Positions 1-7,261 of a stretch of 63,110 nucleotides of DNA are shown in pieces. Under the pieces are notes generated by a model. The model did not search any database. It was not told the origin of the DNA and saw only the letters and a list, made by a program, of their open reading frames with translations. The translations under genes and the position numbers were made by a program. Each line of letters begins with the position of its first letter. The first letter of the stretch is position 1. The stretch is from an uncultured Burkholderiaceae bacterium (GTDB taxonomy: Bacteria; Pseudomonadota; Gammaproteobacteria; Burkholderiales; Burkholderiaceae_B). The stretch spans positions 1-63,110 of the forward strand of contig CALBEY010000006.1 of NCBI GenBank assembly GCA_937888805.1, given 5' to 3'.

Positions 1-794
1 GTGGCCAACCATGGCGAGAATTTGGTGGAGTAATCGGTGCCCATCATGCCATTGCGGGTGCCTTTGTAAGTCTGCGGCAAGTCTGACCCAAAGTAACGCG
101 CGACGTGCTCAAGTGCATGGGTTTCAGCGCCTGTCCACGGGGCGCGTTGGTAAGGGAAAGCGCTGCGTTCATCGAGTTCGGGCAATGCGTCAGTAACATT
201 GCTTTTGACTAAGTTTAGGGCGTTTACTGTGGGCTCAATAATTGGCAACGCCGGTATGGTTGCCGGTGCTGCAAATGGTGCGCGTGGCACCACATCAGCG
301 GACTCAACCGCCTTTCTGAATTCGGTGAACATCAGTGGGGTTTTGTCGATCGTAAAAGGCAAATCACTGGTGCGCAGCAACGCAGATTGATCCATCTGAA
401 TCAGGTTGATGCCAGCGTCTTTAATGCTTTTTGTCTCGCGCTGTTCGTGGGGTGCAAACAAGGCTTCACAGTAAATCGTGGTGATACCCAAGCGTTTGGC
501 CACATCGATCAGAGCGTCGACACCGGCGGTGATAGGGTCATGGATACTGCTCACCGCAACTTGATAGAGACCACTGCCACGCGCTTGAAGTGATTGAGCC
601 AATCCTTCAATTGCTTGCATTTCAAAGGCGAGGCGATGAGTGCCTTTTCGTGTGAAGCCCCAGCGCGTGGTTAGCGTGCTGTGCCAATCATCGATCACCA
701 CAGGCAACAGGGCGTCAGTTTGCTGACAAGCGTTCAAAAAGCAAGGGTTGTCGTGCAGACGCAGATCACGGCGAAACCAATACATTGCGGCCAT
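1..794 (-). CDS. Cryptochrome-DASH / photolyase-family protein, partial at left edge
   Basis: This is a flavoprotein of the photolyase/cryptochrome superfamily. It is open at the window's left edge, so only the first 264 residues are present. The N-terminus MYWFRRDLRLHDNPCFLNAC is the typical Rossmann-like antenna-binding start. Near the truncation, residues about 243-264 read YKGTRNGMMGTDYSTKFSPW, which closely matches the conserved block of CRY-DASH proteins before the FAD domain. CRY-DASH proteins bind FAD and usually MTHF and repair cyclobutane dimers mainly in single-stranded DNA; that is family knowledge, not shown here. The start at 794 is supported by AGGAAAG six bases upstream; an in-frame ATG at 785 is a weaker alternative. 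It lies 11 bases after the DUF2256 gene and is probably cotranscribed with it and the photolyase-like gene. Confidence 0.88.
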   Translation of the reverse strand, partial: MAAMYWFRRDLRLHDNPCFLNACQQTDALLPVVIDDWHSTLTTRWGFTRKGTHRLAFEMQAIEGLAQSLQARGSGLYQVAVSSIHDPITAGVDALIDVAKRLGITTIYCEALFAPHEQRETKSIKDAGINLIQMDQSALLRTSDLPFTIDKTPLMFTEFRKAVESADVVPRAPFAAPATIPALPIIEPTVNALNLVKSNVTDALPELDERSAFPYQRAPWTGAETHALEHVARYFGSDLPQTYKGTRNGMMGTDYSTKFSPWLA

Positions 795-805
795 GTGATG
801 CTTTC

Positions 806-985
806 CTATGTTTTGTTTTTTGTGGTGCTTGATGCGTTGCCTGATGGTCGAAAAGAGCGCCGACACTGCTCAGAGCAGTATTTAACCTCATCCCAAACTT
901 TTTCCCATTTCTTGCGCCAAGCAAACGGGCGTGCACAGTGAACGCAGGTTTTTTCTGGTAGGTTGGATTTTTTTACGCCACGCAT
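806..985 (-). CDS. DUF2256 zinc-ribbon-like small protein
   Basis: This is a 59-residue protein beginning MRGVKKSNLPEKTCVHCARP and continuing with a Trp-rich stretch (residues 23-31, WRKKWEKVW) and a second cysteine pair in KYCSEQCRR (residues 36-43). Two CxxC/CxxxC-type pairs flanking a WRKKW core are the hallmark of DUF2256 (PF10013). The cysteine spacing suggests a bound zinc ion, which is inference. The function of the family is not established. It starts three bases after the stop of the upstream photolyase-like gene and ends 11 bases before the CRY-DASH start, so the three almost certainly share one transcript. No strong Shine-Dalgarno is visible, and translational coupling to the upstream gene is likely. 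It is easy to miss because of its size. Confidence 0.88.
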   Translation of the reverse strand: MRGVKKSNLPEKTCVHCARPFAWRKKWEKVWDEVKYCSEQCRRSFRPSGNASSTTKNKT

Positions 986-988
986 TGT

Positions 989-2518
989 TTAAAGGTCCAG
1001 CGTCAGTTGGTTCAGAGAAGCGGCAGGGCGCCTGCGATGGGTCGTGGCATCTAGGCGTTTGCGCGACCCATGCTTTTTGACGATCGCCGCCTTGCCTTCT
1101 CGCACCATGGGTTGTTTGCGCCGGTCAAACAATAGCGTCTTGGCTGTGCGAGTGGCCACCACCAAGTCGACCGCGGGGGTGGGTAAGTCTTGCGCGGTCA
1201 GGCCATGGGCCTGTCGTAAAGACAGGGGCATACGCCAAGGCTCGTACAACCAGGCGTCGGGTACTTTTTGCATCGCTGGAATCCAGCGCCTGACAAAAGC
1301 ACCCTGTGCGTCGTGATCTTGGGCTTGCTTGATGGGGTTGTAGATGCGCGGCACGTTGATGCCCGTGGTGCCTGACTGCATTTGCATTTGACTCCAGTGG
1401 ATGCCCGGCTCGTAATCTAAAAATTGTGTCGCTAACCAGTGCCCAACAGGACGCCAGTCGAGCCATAAAGGATAGGCGGCGACTGAAACCAACATGGCGC
1501 GCATTCTAAAATTTAACCAACCCGTTTCGCGCAACATTTGTACGCAGGCATCCACCATGGGCCAGCCGGTGCTGGCGTCTTTTAATCGTTCGAAATGGCT
1601 GGCCTGCCAGTCGTTTTCTCGAAGGCCGTCATAGCCGCGATGCATATTTCGCCATTCAATCGCTGGCTCATCTTCAAGCTTTTGAATGAAATGGCAGTGC
1701 CAATACAAACGGCTCACAAAGGATTGCAGGCCGCGCGCCTGTCTGGATTGAGCGGCACCGAGTTGCTTAATATGTTGCACGCTGGCTTGAAACACTTCAC
1801 GCATCGATAGGCAACCATAGGTCAAATAAACCGACAAACGAGAGCAAGCGGTGGGTGCTGATAGGGGTGATGAGATGCCGCCTCGATATTGAGCACTGCG
1901 CTCATGCAGAAAATCATGCAGCGTTTGCAGGGCTTGCTTGCGACCACCAAGTTGCCTTAATGGCGGGTCGTGTGGGTCAAGGCCGAGTTGTCTGGGGCTC
2001 GGTAAGGTGGCTCGCGGCATCGCCAAGCCGCTATCGACAGCCGTGCTAGGCATGGCGATTAAAGGCGCGCTCATGGTGATCTCCCAGCGCTCTTTCCAGT
2101 GGTCACGATCGTGTCGTCCACGGGTGACCCCAAACTGGCGATATTCGTGCCAAATCACCGATTGATCACGGCACCACTGTTTGACAGCCTTGTCGCGACC
2201 AAAACTAATGCCATTGCCAGACTCTTCGTGAGAAAAGAGAGCACTGATGGGCTTTTGCGCGTTCAACTGTAATAAGCCGTCAAGAGCCTCACTGATCATG
2301 ACATGGAGCTTTAGCCCGAGCTTGGCCAAGTCTTCACGCAAATCACGCAGCGACTCGACGGTAAAAAGGTAATGTTGGGTCGCGGCGTCAGGGCTTAACC
2401 AAAGGCTGGGCTCAATAAAGTACACGCACGTGACAGGGCCGTGGTGCACCGCGTGCCACAAAGGCGCGTGATCGTCCACACGAAAATCTTTTTTGAACCA
2501 AACCACGGCGTGAGTCAT
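989..2518 (-). CDS. Cryptochrome/deoxyribodipyrimidine photolyase family protein
   Basis: A 509-residue flavoprotein. The N-terminal residues (HAVVWFKKDFRVDDHAPLWH) form the photolyase alpha/beta domain. The C-terminal half carries the FAD-binding helical domain, including the block around residues 325-420 with GWPMVDACVQMLRETGWLNF, HWSQMQMQSGTTGIN and RIYNPIKQAQDHD. The last motif corresponds to the R-[IVF]-[FY]-NP-xxQ signature of photolyases. The tail (about the last 60 residues) is Arg/Lys-rich. It may repair UV lesions, possibly (6-4) photoproducts, or act as a photoreceptor; sequence alone does not decide this. I chose ATG 2518 over the TTG two codons upstream. It is the first gene of a three-gene light operon with DUF2256 and CRY-DASH. 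Confidence 0.88.
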   Translation of the reverse strand: MTHAVVWFKKDFRVDDHAPLWHAVHHGPVTCVYFIEPSLWLSPDAATQHYLFTVESLRDLREDLAKLGLKLHVMISEALDGLLQLNAQKPISALFSHEESGNGISFGRDKAVKQWCRDQSVIWHEYRQFGVTRGRHDRDHWKERWEITMSAPLIAMPSTAVDSGLAMPRATLPSPRQLGLDPHDPPLRQLGGRKQALQTLHDFLHERSAQYRGGISSPLSAPTACSRLSVYLTYGCLSMREVFQASVQHIKQLGAAQSRQARGLQSFVSRLYWHCHFIQKLEDEPAIEWRNMHRGYDGLRENDWQASHFERLKDASTGWPMVDACVQMLRETGWLNFRMRAMLVSVAAYPLWLDWRPVGHWLATQFLDYEPGIHWSQMQMQSGTTGINVPRIYNPIKQAQDHDAQGAFVRRWIPAMQKVPDAWLYEPWRMPLSLRQAHGLTAQDLPTPAVDLVVATRTAKTLLFDRRKQPMVREGKAAIVKKHGSRKRLDATTHRRRPAASLNQLTLDL

Positions 2519-2667
2519 CGTCAAATGCTAGCGCAGACTGAACTGAATTTAGTCAATAATCCATTCATAAGCTTGGTATTTCTTGGTGAGCGGGCGAAGG
2601 TTGGCGATTCACCGGTCAAATGAGGTCGCTGGGACCGGTCAAAGTTAGCCAAGTGATGAAAGGGTTG

Positions 2668-2690
2668 AAAAAAAACCTCAGGTTTTTTTG
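2668..2690. terminator. Weak A/T-rich hairpin between divergent genes
   Basis: A perfect small inverted repeat: A-run plus CC, a three-base TCA loop, then GG plus a T-run. It resembles a terminator but lies upstream of both neighbouring genes (divergent photolyase and sbtA). It therefore has no obvious transcript to terminate, unless one starts upstream on the plus strand or forms part of a leader. The 231-base divergent region must also hold promoters for both operons; I could not place them confidently. Confidence 0.25.
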
Positions 2691-2754
2691 GGTTTCTTGT
2701 TGCCCCTTGGCGCTATCAGCACTGATCGCTGACTTCTGCTAGCATCCAAATACC

Positions 2755-3714
2755 ATGATTGATGTCGTTATTTTCTTCTTTTTATTGGGCTTGTTTGCAC
2801 GCTTGGTTGGCTCTGATCTGAGACTGCCCGAGGCGTTGTACGAGACCCTTTCGATTTACCTTCTTTTGGCGATTGGCCTAAAGGGGGGTATCGAACTATC
2901 ACAGCAGCCTTTGCTTGAATTGGTGCCCGAGGTCGCGGGTGTGGTGGTTCTAAGCTTCTTTATTCCTTTTTTGCTCTACCCTTTGTTTCGATTCTTGAAG
3001 TTCGATTCGGCTGATAGTGCCGCGGTGGGCGCGCATTTTGGATCGGTCAGTGTGGTGACCTTTGCCGTGGTGATTGCCGCTTTGGTGAGAGAGGGCATTG
3101 CCTACGAGCAACACGCGCCATTGTGGGTCGCCGTGATGGAAGCGCCTGGGTTGATCGCTGGTGTCATGCTGGCGCGCATGGGCCGAGCCAAGTCTGAAAC
3201 ATCACCGCACGCTCCCAAAAGCAACGCATGGGGCAAACTCGTGCATGATGTGGTTTTTGGCAAAAGTGTACTGCTATTGCTCGGGGGGCTGGTGATCGGT
3301 GCGGTGGCTGGTGTCGAAGGTACAGAACCGATCAAGGCAGTATTTATTGATCCCTTTAAAGGCGTATTAGCCTTGTTCTTGCTTGAGCTTGGACTTGTAG
3401 CGGGCTCTCGACTGTCTGAGGTCAAGCGATTTGGGTTCTCCATTGTGGTGATCGGCGTATTGGTGCCGTTATTTTTATCACTGCTTGGTGCCGGGCTTGG
3501 TCTCATGTTGGACCTATCTGTCGGTGGCGTCGCGATCATGGCAACATTGGCGGCTAGTGCCAGTTATATTGCAGCACCCACAGCCATGCGTATTGCTGTG
3601 CCAGAGGCCAATGCGGGCCTGTCAATCACAATTTCCCTTGGCATTGTCTTTCCCTTTAATGTCGTTATTGGAATTCCCCTCTACATCTGGTTAGCGCAGC
3701 GTTTGGCTGGTTAA
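2755..3714 (+). CDS. sbtA: SbtA-type sodium-dependent bicarbonate transporter
   Basis: A 319-residue hydrophobic protein with about ten predicted membrane segments in two inverted halves, the architecture of the Na+/bicarbonate symporter family (PF05982). Diagnostic stretches are DSAAVGAHFGSVSVVTFAVV (about residues 85-104), near-match to the conserved G-x-V-S-x-x-T region in the first half, and ASYIAAPTAMRIAVPEANAG (about residues 270-289) in the second. The family imports bicarbonate at the cytoplasmic membrane and was first characterised in cyanobacteria. A PII-like gene starts 11 bases downstream, as in sbtA-sbtB pairs, which strongly supports the assignment. The length is slightly shorter than the cyanobacterial protein, with a short central cytoplasmic loop (about residues 143-160). 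The ATG start has no clear ribosome binding site. Confidence 0.9.
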   Translation: MIDVVIFFFLLGLFARLVGSDLRLPEALYETLSIYLLLAIGLKGGIELSQQPLLELVPEVAGVVVLSFFIPFLLYPLFRFLKFDSADSAAVGAHFGSVSVVTFAVVIAALVREGIAYEQHAPLWVAVMEAPGLIAGVMLARMGRAKSETSPHAPKSNAWGKLVHDVVFGKSVLLLLGGLVIGAVAGVEGTEPIKAVFIDPFKGVLALFLLELGLVAGSRLSEVKRFGFSIVVIGVLVPLFLSLLGAGLGLMLDLSVGGVAIMATLAASASYIAAPTAMRIAVPEANAGLSITISLGIVFPFNVVIGIPLYIWLAQRLAG

Positions 3715-3725
3715 GGAGAGCAAGT

Positions 3726-4034
3726 ATGCGATTAGAAAAATACCCACGAACGCTGCTTGTGATCATTGCCGAAAGCACACTCGAACGCATGCTAGTCGCT
3801 GATGTACAGCGGCTTGGGGCCCATGGCTATACAGTGACTGATGTGCGTGGTGGTGGTCACAGTGGCGTTCGTGAGGGCGCTTGGGAGGCTGATCGCACCA
3901 TTCGCATGGAGGTGGTTTGCGACGAAAACGTGGCCGACGAGATTGGGCAGTATGTGCTTGAACAATATGCCCGTCATTACGGTGTCACGATCTACTTCGC
4001 ACCTGTTCAAGTACTAAGGCCCAATAAGTTCTAG
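3726..4034 (+). CDS. sbtB: SbtB-like PII signal-transduction protein
   Basis: A 102-residue PII-superfamily protein. A ferredoxin-like core is visible, with the T-loop region around residues 34-60 (VTDVRGGGHSGVREGAW) and a C-terminal end (FAPVQVLRPNKF) resembling SbtB proteins. The tyrosine used for uridylylation in GlnB/GlnK is not present in the loop, as expected for the SbtB group. Known SbtB proteins bind adenyl nucleotides, including cAMP and AMP, and gate SbtA. Whether this one does so is inference from its pairing with sbtA, 11 bases upstream. An AAGGAGAG ribosome binding site precedes the ATG. It is convergent with the aldolase gene. Confidence 0.87.
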   Translation: MRLEKYPRTLLVIIAESTLERMLVADVQRLGAHGYTVTDVRGGGHSGVREGAWEADRTIRMEVVCDENVADEIGQYVLEQYARHYGVTIYFAPVQVLRPNKF

Positions 4035-4062
4035 TGAGCACCAGGGTTTTGAAATAGCGCCT

Positions 4063-4803
4063 TCACTTCAATTTGCGTCGTAACGCCTCAAAAAAGAGCG
4101 TTGATTGCACGCGTTCGCTGTCGATTTGGTCCCCAACATGTTTGGCCAAATCAGCCGTAACGGGCGCCAGTGGTTCGCCGCTAGACATGGCCAGCACCTG
4201 CATCATGCAGGCGCGCTCAAGCATATAGAGATCGTCGTAGGCATAGTCCATCCGCGCGCCGCACACCACAACCCCGTGGTTACCCAAAAAACAAATATCA
4301 GCGCCTTGCATCGCCGTTGCAATCCGTTTGCCTTCTGAGGCGTCTAGTGCCAAGCCGTTGTATTCACGGTCCACGGCCAACCGCCCGTGATAACGCATGG
4401 CGTTTTGTGAAAGGGTTGTGTCAATGGCGCGCGCATGGGTAAGCGTAAGCGACGTGGCGTAGGGCATGTGGGTATGCAACACACAGGCCTTGCCGGCAAT
4501 TTGATGGATTGCCGCGTGAATGTACATGGCGGTTGGTTCAACAGGGTGGCAGCCGGCGAGCTTTTCACCTTCAACATCAATCATGACGATGTCATCGGCA
4601 TAGACCTCTTCCCACAGCAGTCCACGAGGGTTCAGTAAAAACCGTCCAGTGCCATCTGGCAGCTCAATGCTGAAGTGGTTGCAGACGCCTTCAGACAGGC
4701 CGTGATAGGCTGCTGAACGCAAGGCCAATGCCAAGTCCTCTCGCAGCTTTCTCACGCTGTCTTGGTGAAAGTCATCTTCGTGATTGCTTGGTGGGTTTGC
4801 CAT
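4063..4803 (-). CDS. Class II aldolase/adducin family protein
   Basis: A 246-residue protein of PF00596. It has the zinc-ligand pattern of the family: an HTHMPYA motif at about residue 110 and a second histidine in GNHGVVV at about residue 176. The catalytic glutamate position is less certain; the region around HPVEPTAMYIHAAIH is the candidate. Family members include L-fuculose-phosphate aldolase and several sugar-acid enzymes. Many, like this one, have an extended N-terminus and are annotated only as class II aldolase/adducin-like. The substrate cannot be read from sequence. It ends facing sbtB and lies 25 bases downstream of the MetX-like gene, probably in the same transcript. Confidence 0.85.
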   Translation of the reverse strand: MANPPSNHEDDFHQDSVRKLREDLALALRSAAYHGLSEGVCNHFSIELPDGTGRFLLNPRGLLWEEVYADDIVMIDVEGEKLAGCHPVEPTAMYIHAAIHQIAGKACVLHTHMPYATSLTLTHARAIDTTLSQNAMRYHGRLAVDREYNGLALDASEGKRIATAMQGADICFLGNHGVVVCGARMDYAYDDLYMLERACMMQVLAMSSGEPLAPVTADLAKHVGDQIDSERVQSTLFFEALRRKLK

Positions 4804-4828
4804 GTCGTTCCTGGGTGGTTTGATAGGT

Positions 4829-5869
4829 TTATTTGGTTCGTAGAAAAGTGGTCAACGGTTCTGCCCAAGCCTGCCAATCAAGGCTGCTGGCCAAGTGACC
4901 GTAATCAGACGCAATCTCAGTGTAGGCGGGTGATTGTTTCGCTTCTCGCAAAGGATCGAGTGTTCGTTTGGCAATGCTCGGGGGGAACAGTTGGTCGGTG
5001 CTTGCTAGGACATACAGCACTTGAGCTTTAATGAGCGGCAATCGTGACCGCACATCAAAACGATTGATCGCGTGTCGTAAGCAAATCATGGCATTGGGAT
5101 CAAACCGCATGGCCCATCGCTTCGCCATTTGCTCAAGGGCTTGATCGACGCTTGTCGAGTCCGCGTATTGTGTGGCTAACCAAGCGGGCACGCCATAGCG
5201 TTTAAGCGTGTTGATGCGGATTTTTTTCATGGTGGCATGCATCAGTGTCCGGTCGCTATAAATCCAGCCGTCACGCCAATTCGGATCGTTTTGTAAAAGG
5301 TCCAACACGCCTTGGCTGGCTTGTGCGTTGATGTTGCCCCAGGGGGCCGTGAGTACGGGAATGACCTGAGCCATATCGTCTGGGTATTGCACCGCCCATT
5401 GAAAGGCTTCAAATCCACCCATGGATAAGCCGATAACTGCTTTCAGATGTTTCACGCCCAAATGATGGAGCAGCTGGCGTTGGGCAGCGACCATGTCTTC
5501 AAACTGAAGCGCTGGAAAATCTGGGCCATAGGGGGTGTTGGTCACGGGGTTGTCACTACCAGGTCCTGTGCTGCCGTAACTAGAACCGAGGGCATTGGGT
5601 GACACCACAAAATAGCGATCGGTGTCGATGGCTTTGCCGGGACCAACCAAATTAGCCCAGCTGCCCTCGGCCGCATCGGGATCGCCTTGGACCACAAATC
5701 GATGGCTCGAGGTGTAGCCATGCAGAATCAAAATCGCATTGTCTGCTGCGGCGTTTAATGAGCCCAACGTGACGTAGCAAAGTTGCGCGCTGTTTAAGTG
5801 TCCACCAAGGCTTAGCTTGACGTTGCCCAGCGAAAAATATTGATCTGCGACATCAGGTGTTGTGGTCAT
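4829..5869 (-). CDS. MetX-like alpha/beta-hydrolase (homoserine acyltransferase family)
   Basis: A 346-residue alpha/beta-hydrolase of the homoserine O-acetyltransferase type. Visible elements are ILILHGYTSS after the first strand, the nucleophile elbow GLSMGG at about residue 143, the acid in STDQLFPPS at about residue 290, and the histidine in SDYGHLASS near residue 321. The block RYFVVSPNALGSSYGSTGP is typical of MetX and its relatives. Many bacteria carry paralogues of MetX whose substrate is not homoserine, so a methionine role is possible but unproven. I used ATG 5869, because the longer frame begins at an implausible TTG and lacks similarity. It follows a sulfur-related gene run on the same strand, which hints at sulfur metabolism. 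Confidence 0.82.
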   Translation of the reverse strand: MTTTPDVADQYFSLGNVKLSLGGHLNSAQLCYVTLGSLNAAADNAILILHGYTSSHRFVVQGDPDAAEGSWANLVGPGKAIDTDRYFVVSPNALGSSYGSTGPGSDNPVTNTPYGPDFPALQFEDMVAAQRQLLHHLGVKHLKAVIGLSMGGFEAFQWAVQYPDDMAQVIPVLTAPWGNINAQASQGVLDLLQNDPNWRDGWIYSDRTLMHATMKKIRINTLKRYGVPAWLATQYADSTSVDQALEQMAKRWAMRFDPNAMICLRHAINRFDVRSRLPLIKAQVLYVLASTDQLFPPSIAKRTLDPLREAKQSPAYTEIASDYGHLASSLDWQAWAEPLTTFLRTK

Positions 5870-5949
5870 GAGTGTTCCGAGCGTGTGCTGACCCTGCTTC
5901 GGGGCGTGCCACCACTGTAGCAAAATTGACCTCGGAAAAAATACGAGGT

Positions 5950-6150
5950 TTACTTTGCCATTGAACAGTGCCCGCCCGTTGGGGCTTGACCTGATCCCGC
6001 CGCTATCACTGGGGGTTCGTTACGCAAGTCAACGGTGGGAGAGGCCAGCCAGTCCCAAGACAAAAAGCCGACCAAGGCCACCCAAAAGACGAACTTTAAA
6101 ATCGCCATGGATGAGCGTTTGGATGACGAGGTGTGATCAGATGCTGTCAT
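5950..6150 (-). CDS. Small single-span membrane protein, unknown function
   Basis: A 66-residue protein I do not recognise. It has a short polar N-terminus, one hydrophobic segment (about residues 16-34, ILKFVFWVALVGFLSWDWL) and a C-terminal stretch ending GGHCSMAK with one cysteine. A strong AGGGGGG ribosome binding site sits just before ATG 6150, eight bases after the stop of the YeeE-type transporter, so the gene is probably real and cotranscribed. It could be an accessory subunit of the transporter. Nothing in the sequence shows the role directly. Confidence 0.6.
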   Translation of the reverse strand: MTASDHTSSSKRSSMAILKFVFWVALVGFLSWDWLASPTVDLRNEPPVIAAGSGQAPTGGHCSMAK

Positions 6151-6158
6151 GTCCCCCC

Positions 6159-7232
6159 CTAAAACTGATAACGGCGACGCAAGCGCACACCAACCAAGGT
6201 GCCTAGGAAAGCCAACGGTATCCAAATCCAGCCGTGAAGGCTACCAGTCGAAACCCCGCTTAACATGGCACCGACGTTGCAACCGAATGCTAAGCGCGAG
6301 CTGTAACCCAATAAGAATCCCGCTACCAAGCCAATGATCCACTGCTGCTTGGTCAGCGGCTTTTCTGCACCTGTCGCGTTGGCTGAAATCCAAAGGGCGC
6401 CTGCCAAAATACCGATGTTGGTAATCGAGGTCACATCAAGCAGCACGGTCTGACTCAAGATTTGTGCATTGCCTTCTTGCCCCCAGAACATGTTGCCGGT
6501 TGGGTCAAACCAATTGACTGCTTGTGCGGCCTTTGCAGCCCACAGCCCAAAGCCATAGACCACACCCCAAGGCTGTCCGGCAATGATGAGATTCAATGTG
6601 GCCAACAGCGCTAAGGCAACAGCACCCCACAGCCACTTGCCATCGAGCCACGTTTTGCCGGGCCCCACCCACAGTCTCACCACAATAAGCGCACCTGCGA
6701 GTCCAGCCAGTGTGATGGCAAGGGCCTTCTCTGCCCCCAGCATGTCAACCAAACCAACCGGTTCAATTTGCCCGAGTGACAACCAATCGCCCAGATGTGC
6801 AGAACCCATGAAGCTGCCAACTGCAAAGAGCGGCAAAATACCCATGTTCAAGGGGATACCCAACCCCGCTTTGTACAAAGTACCAGAGCCGCAACCGTCG
6901 GCGATTTGCATGGTCAAGCCAAACACGAAGGCGCCAATTAACAAGCTGACGCTCGGCGGCCCGAGTGCGGCAGTCAACTCGGGGTAAGAGGCCAACAACG
7001 GCATGGCGAGAAGGGCAGCCAGACCGAGTAGCAAGGCTTGGCCAGTCACGCCACGCGGGTCGCGATTTTCGATCAACTGGCGCCACCCCGTGGTGAAACC
7101 AAAACGCGCGCCTGCCAGTGTTGCACCCAAACCAACGCCCACCACAAACAGCAGTGCTTGTCGGACCGACACGCTCCACAGCAGGAAAATAAAAAAGGCG
7201 GCCATCAAGGCCGCCAGAGGAAAACGTTTCAT
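6159..7232 (-). CDS. YeeE/YedE (TsuA-type) sulfur-compound transporter
   Basis: A 357-residue integral membrane protein with roughly nine to ten hydrophobic segments, matching PF04143. The two conserved cysteine motifs of the family are present: DGCGSGTLYKAG in the first half (about residues 109-120) and FGCNVGAMLSG in the second (about residues 320-330). TsuA homologues import thiosulfate through a relay of such cysteines; that mechanism is family knowledge. The adjacent exported rhodanese supports handling of sulfane sulfur or thiosulfate. ATG 7232 is chosen over an upstream GTG that overlaps the rhodanese stop. The gene lies 29 bases after the rhodanese and eight bases before the small membrane protein gene. 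Confidence 0.85.
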   Translation of the reverse strand: MKRFPLAALMAAFFIFLLWSVSVRQALLFVVGVGLGATLAGARFGFTTGWRQLIENRDPRGVTGQALLLGLAALLAMPLLASYPELTAALGPPSVSLLIGAFVFGLTMQIADGCGSGTLYKAGLGIPLNMGILPLFAVGSFMGSAHLGDWLSLGQIEPVGLVDMLGAEKALAITLAGLAGALIVVRLWVGPGKTWLDGKWLWGAVALALLATLNLIIAGQPWGVVYGFGLWAAKAAQAVNWFDPTGNMFWGQEGNAQILSQTVLLDVTSITNIGILAGALWISANATGAEKPLTKQQWIIGLVAGFLLGYSSRLAFGCNVGAMLSGVSTGSLHGWIWIPLAFLGTLVGVRLRRRYQF

Positions 7233-7261
7233 GATGCGACTGTCACGATAAAAGTCTGATA

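Noticed and set aside
3102..3539. 145-codon minus-strand frame inside sbtA
   Set aside because: Ser/Thr/Pro-rich antisense shadow of a membrane protein gene; no start signal.
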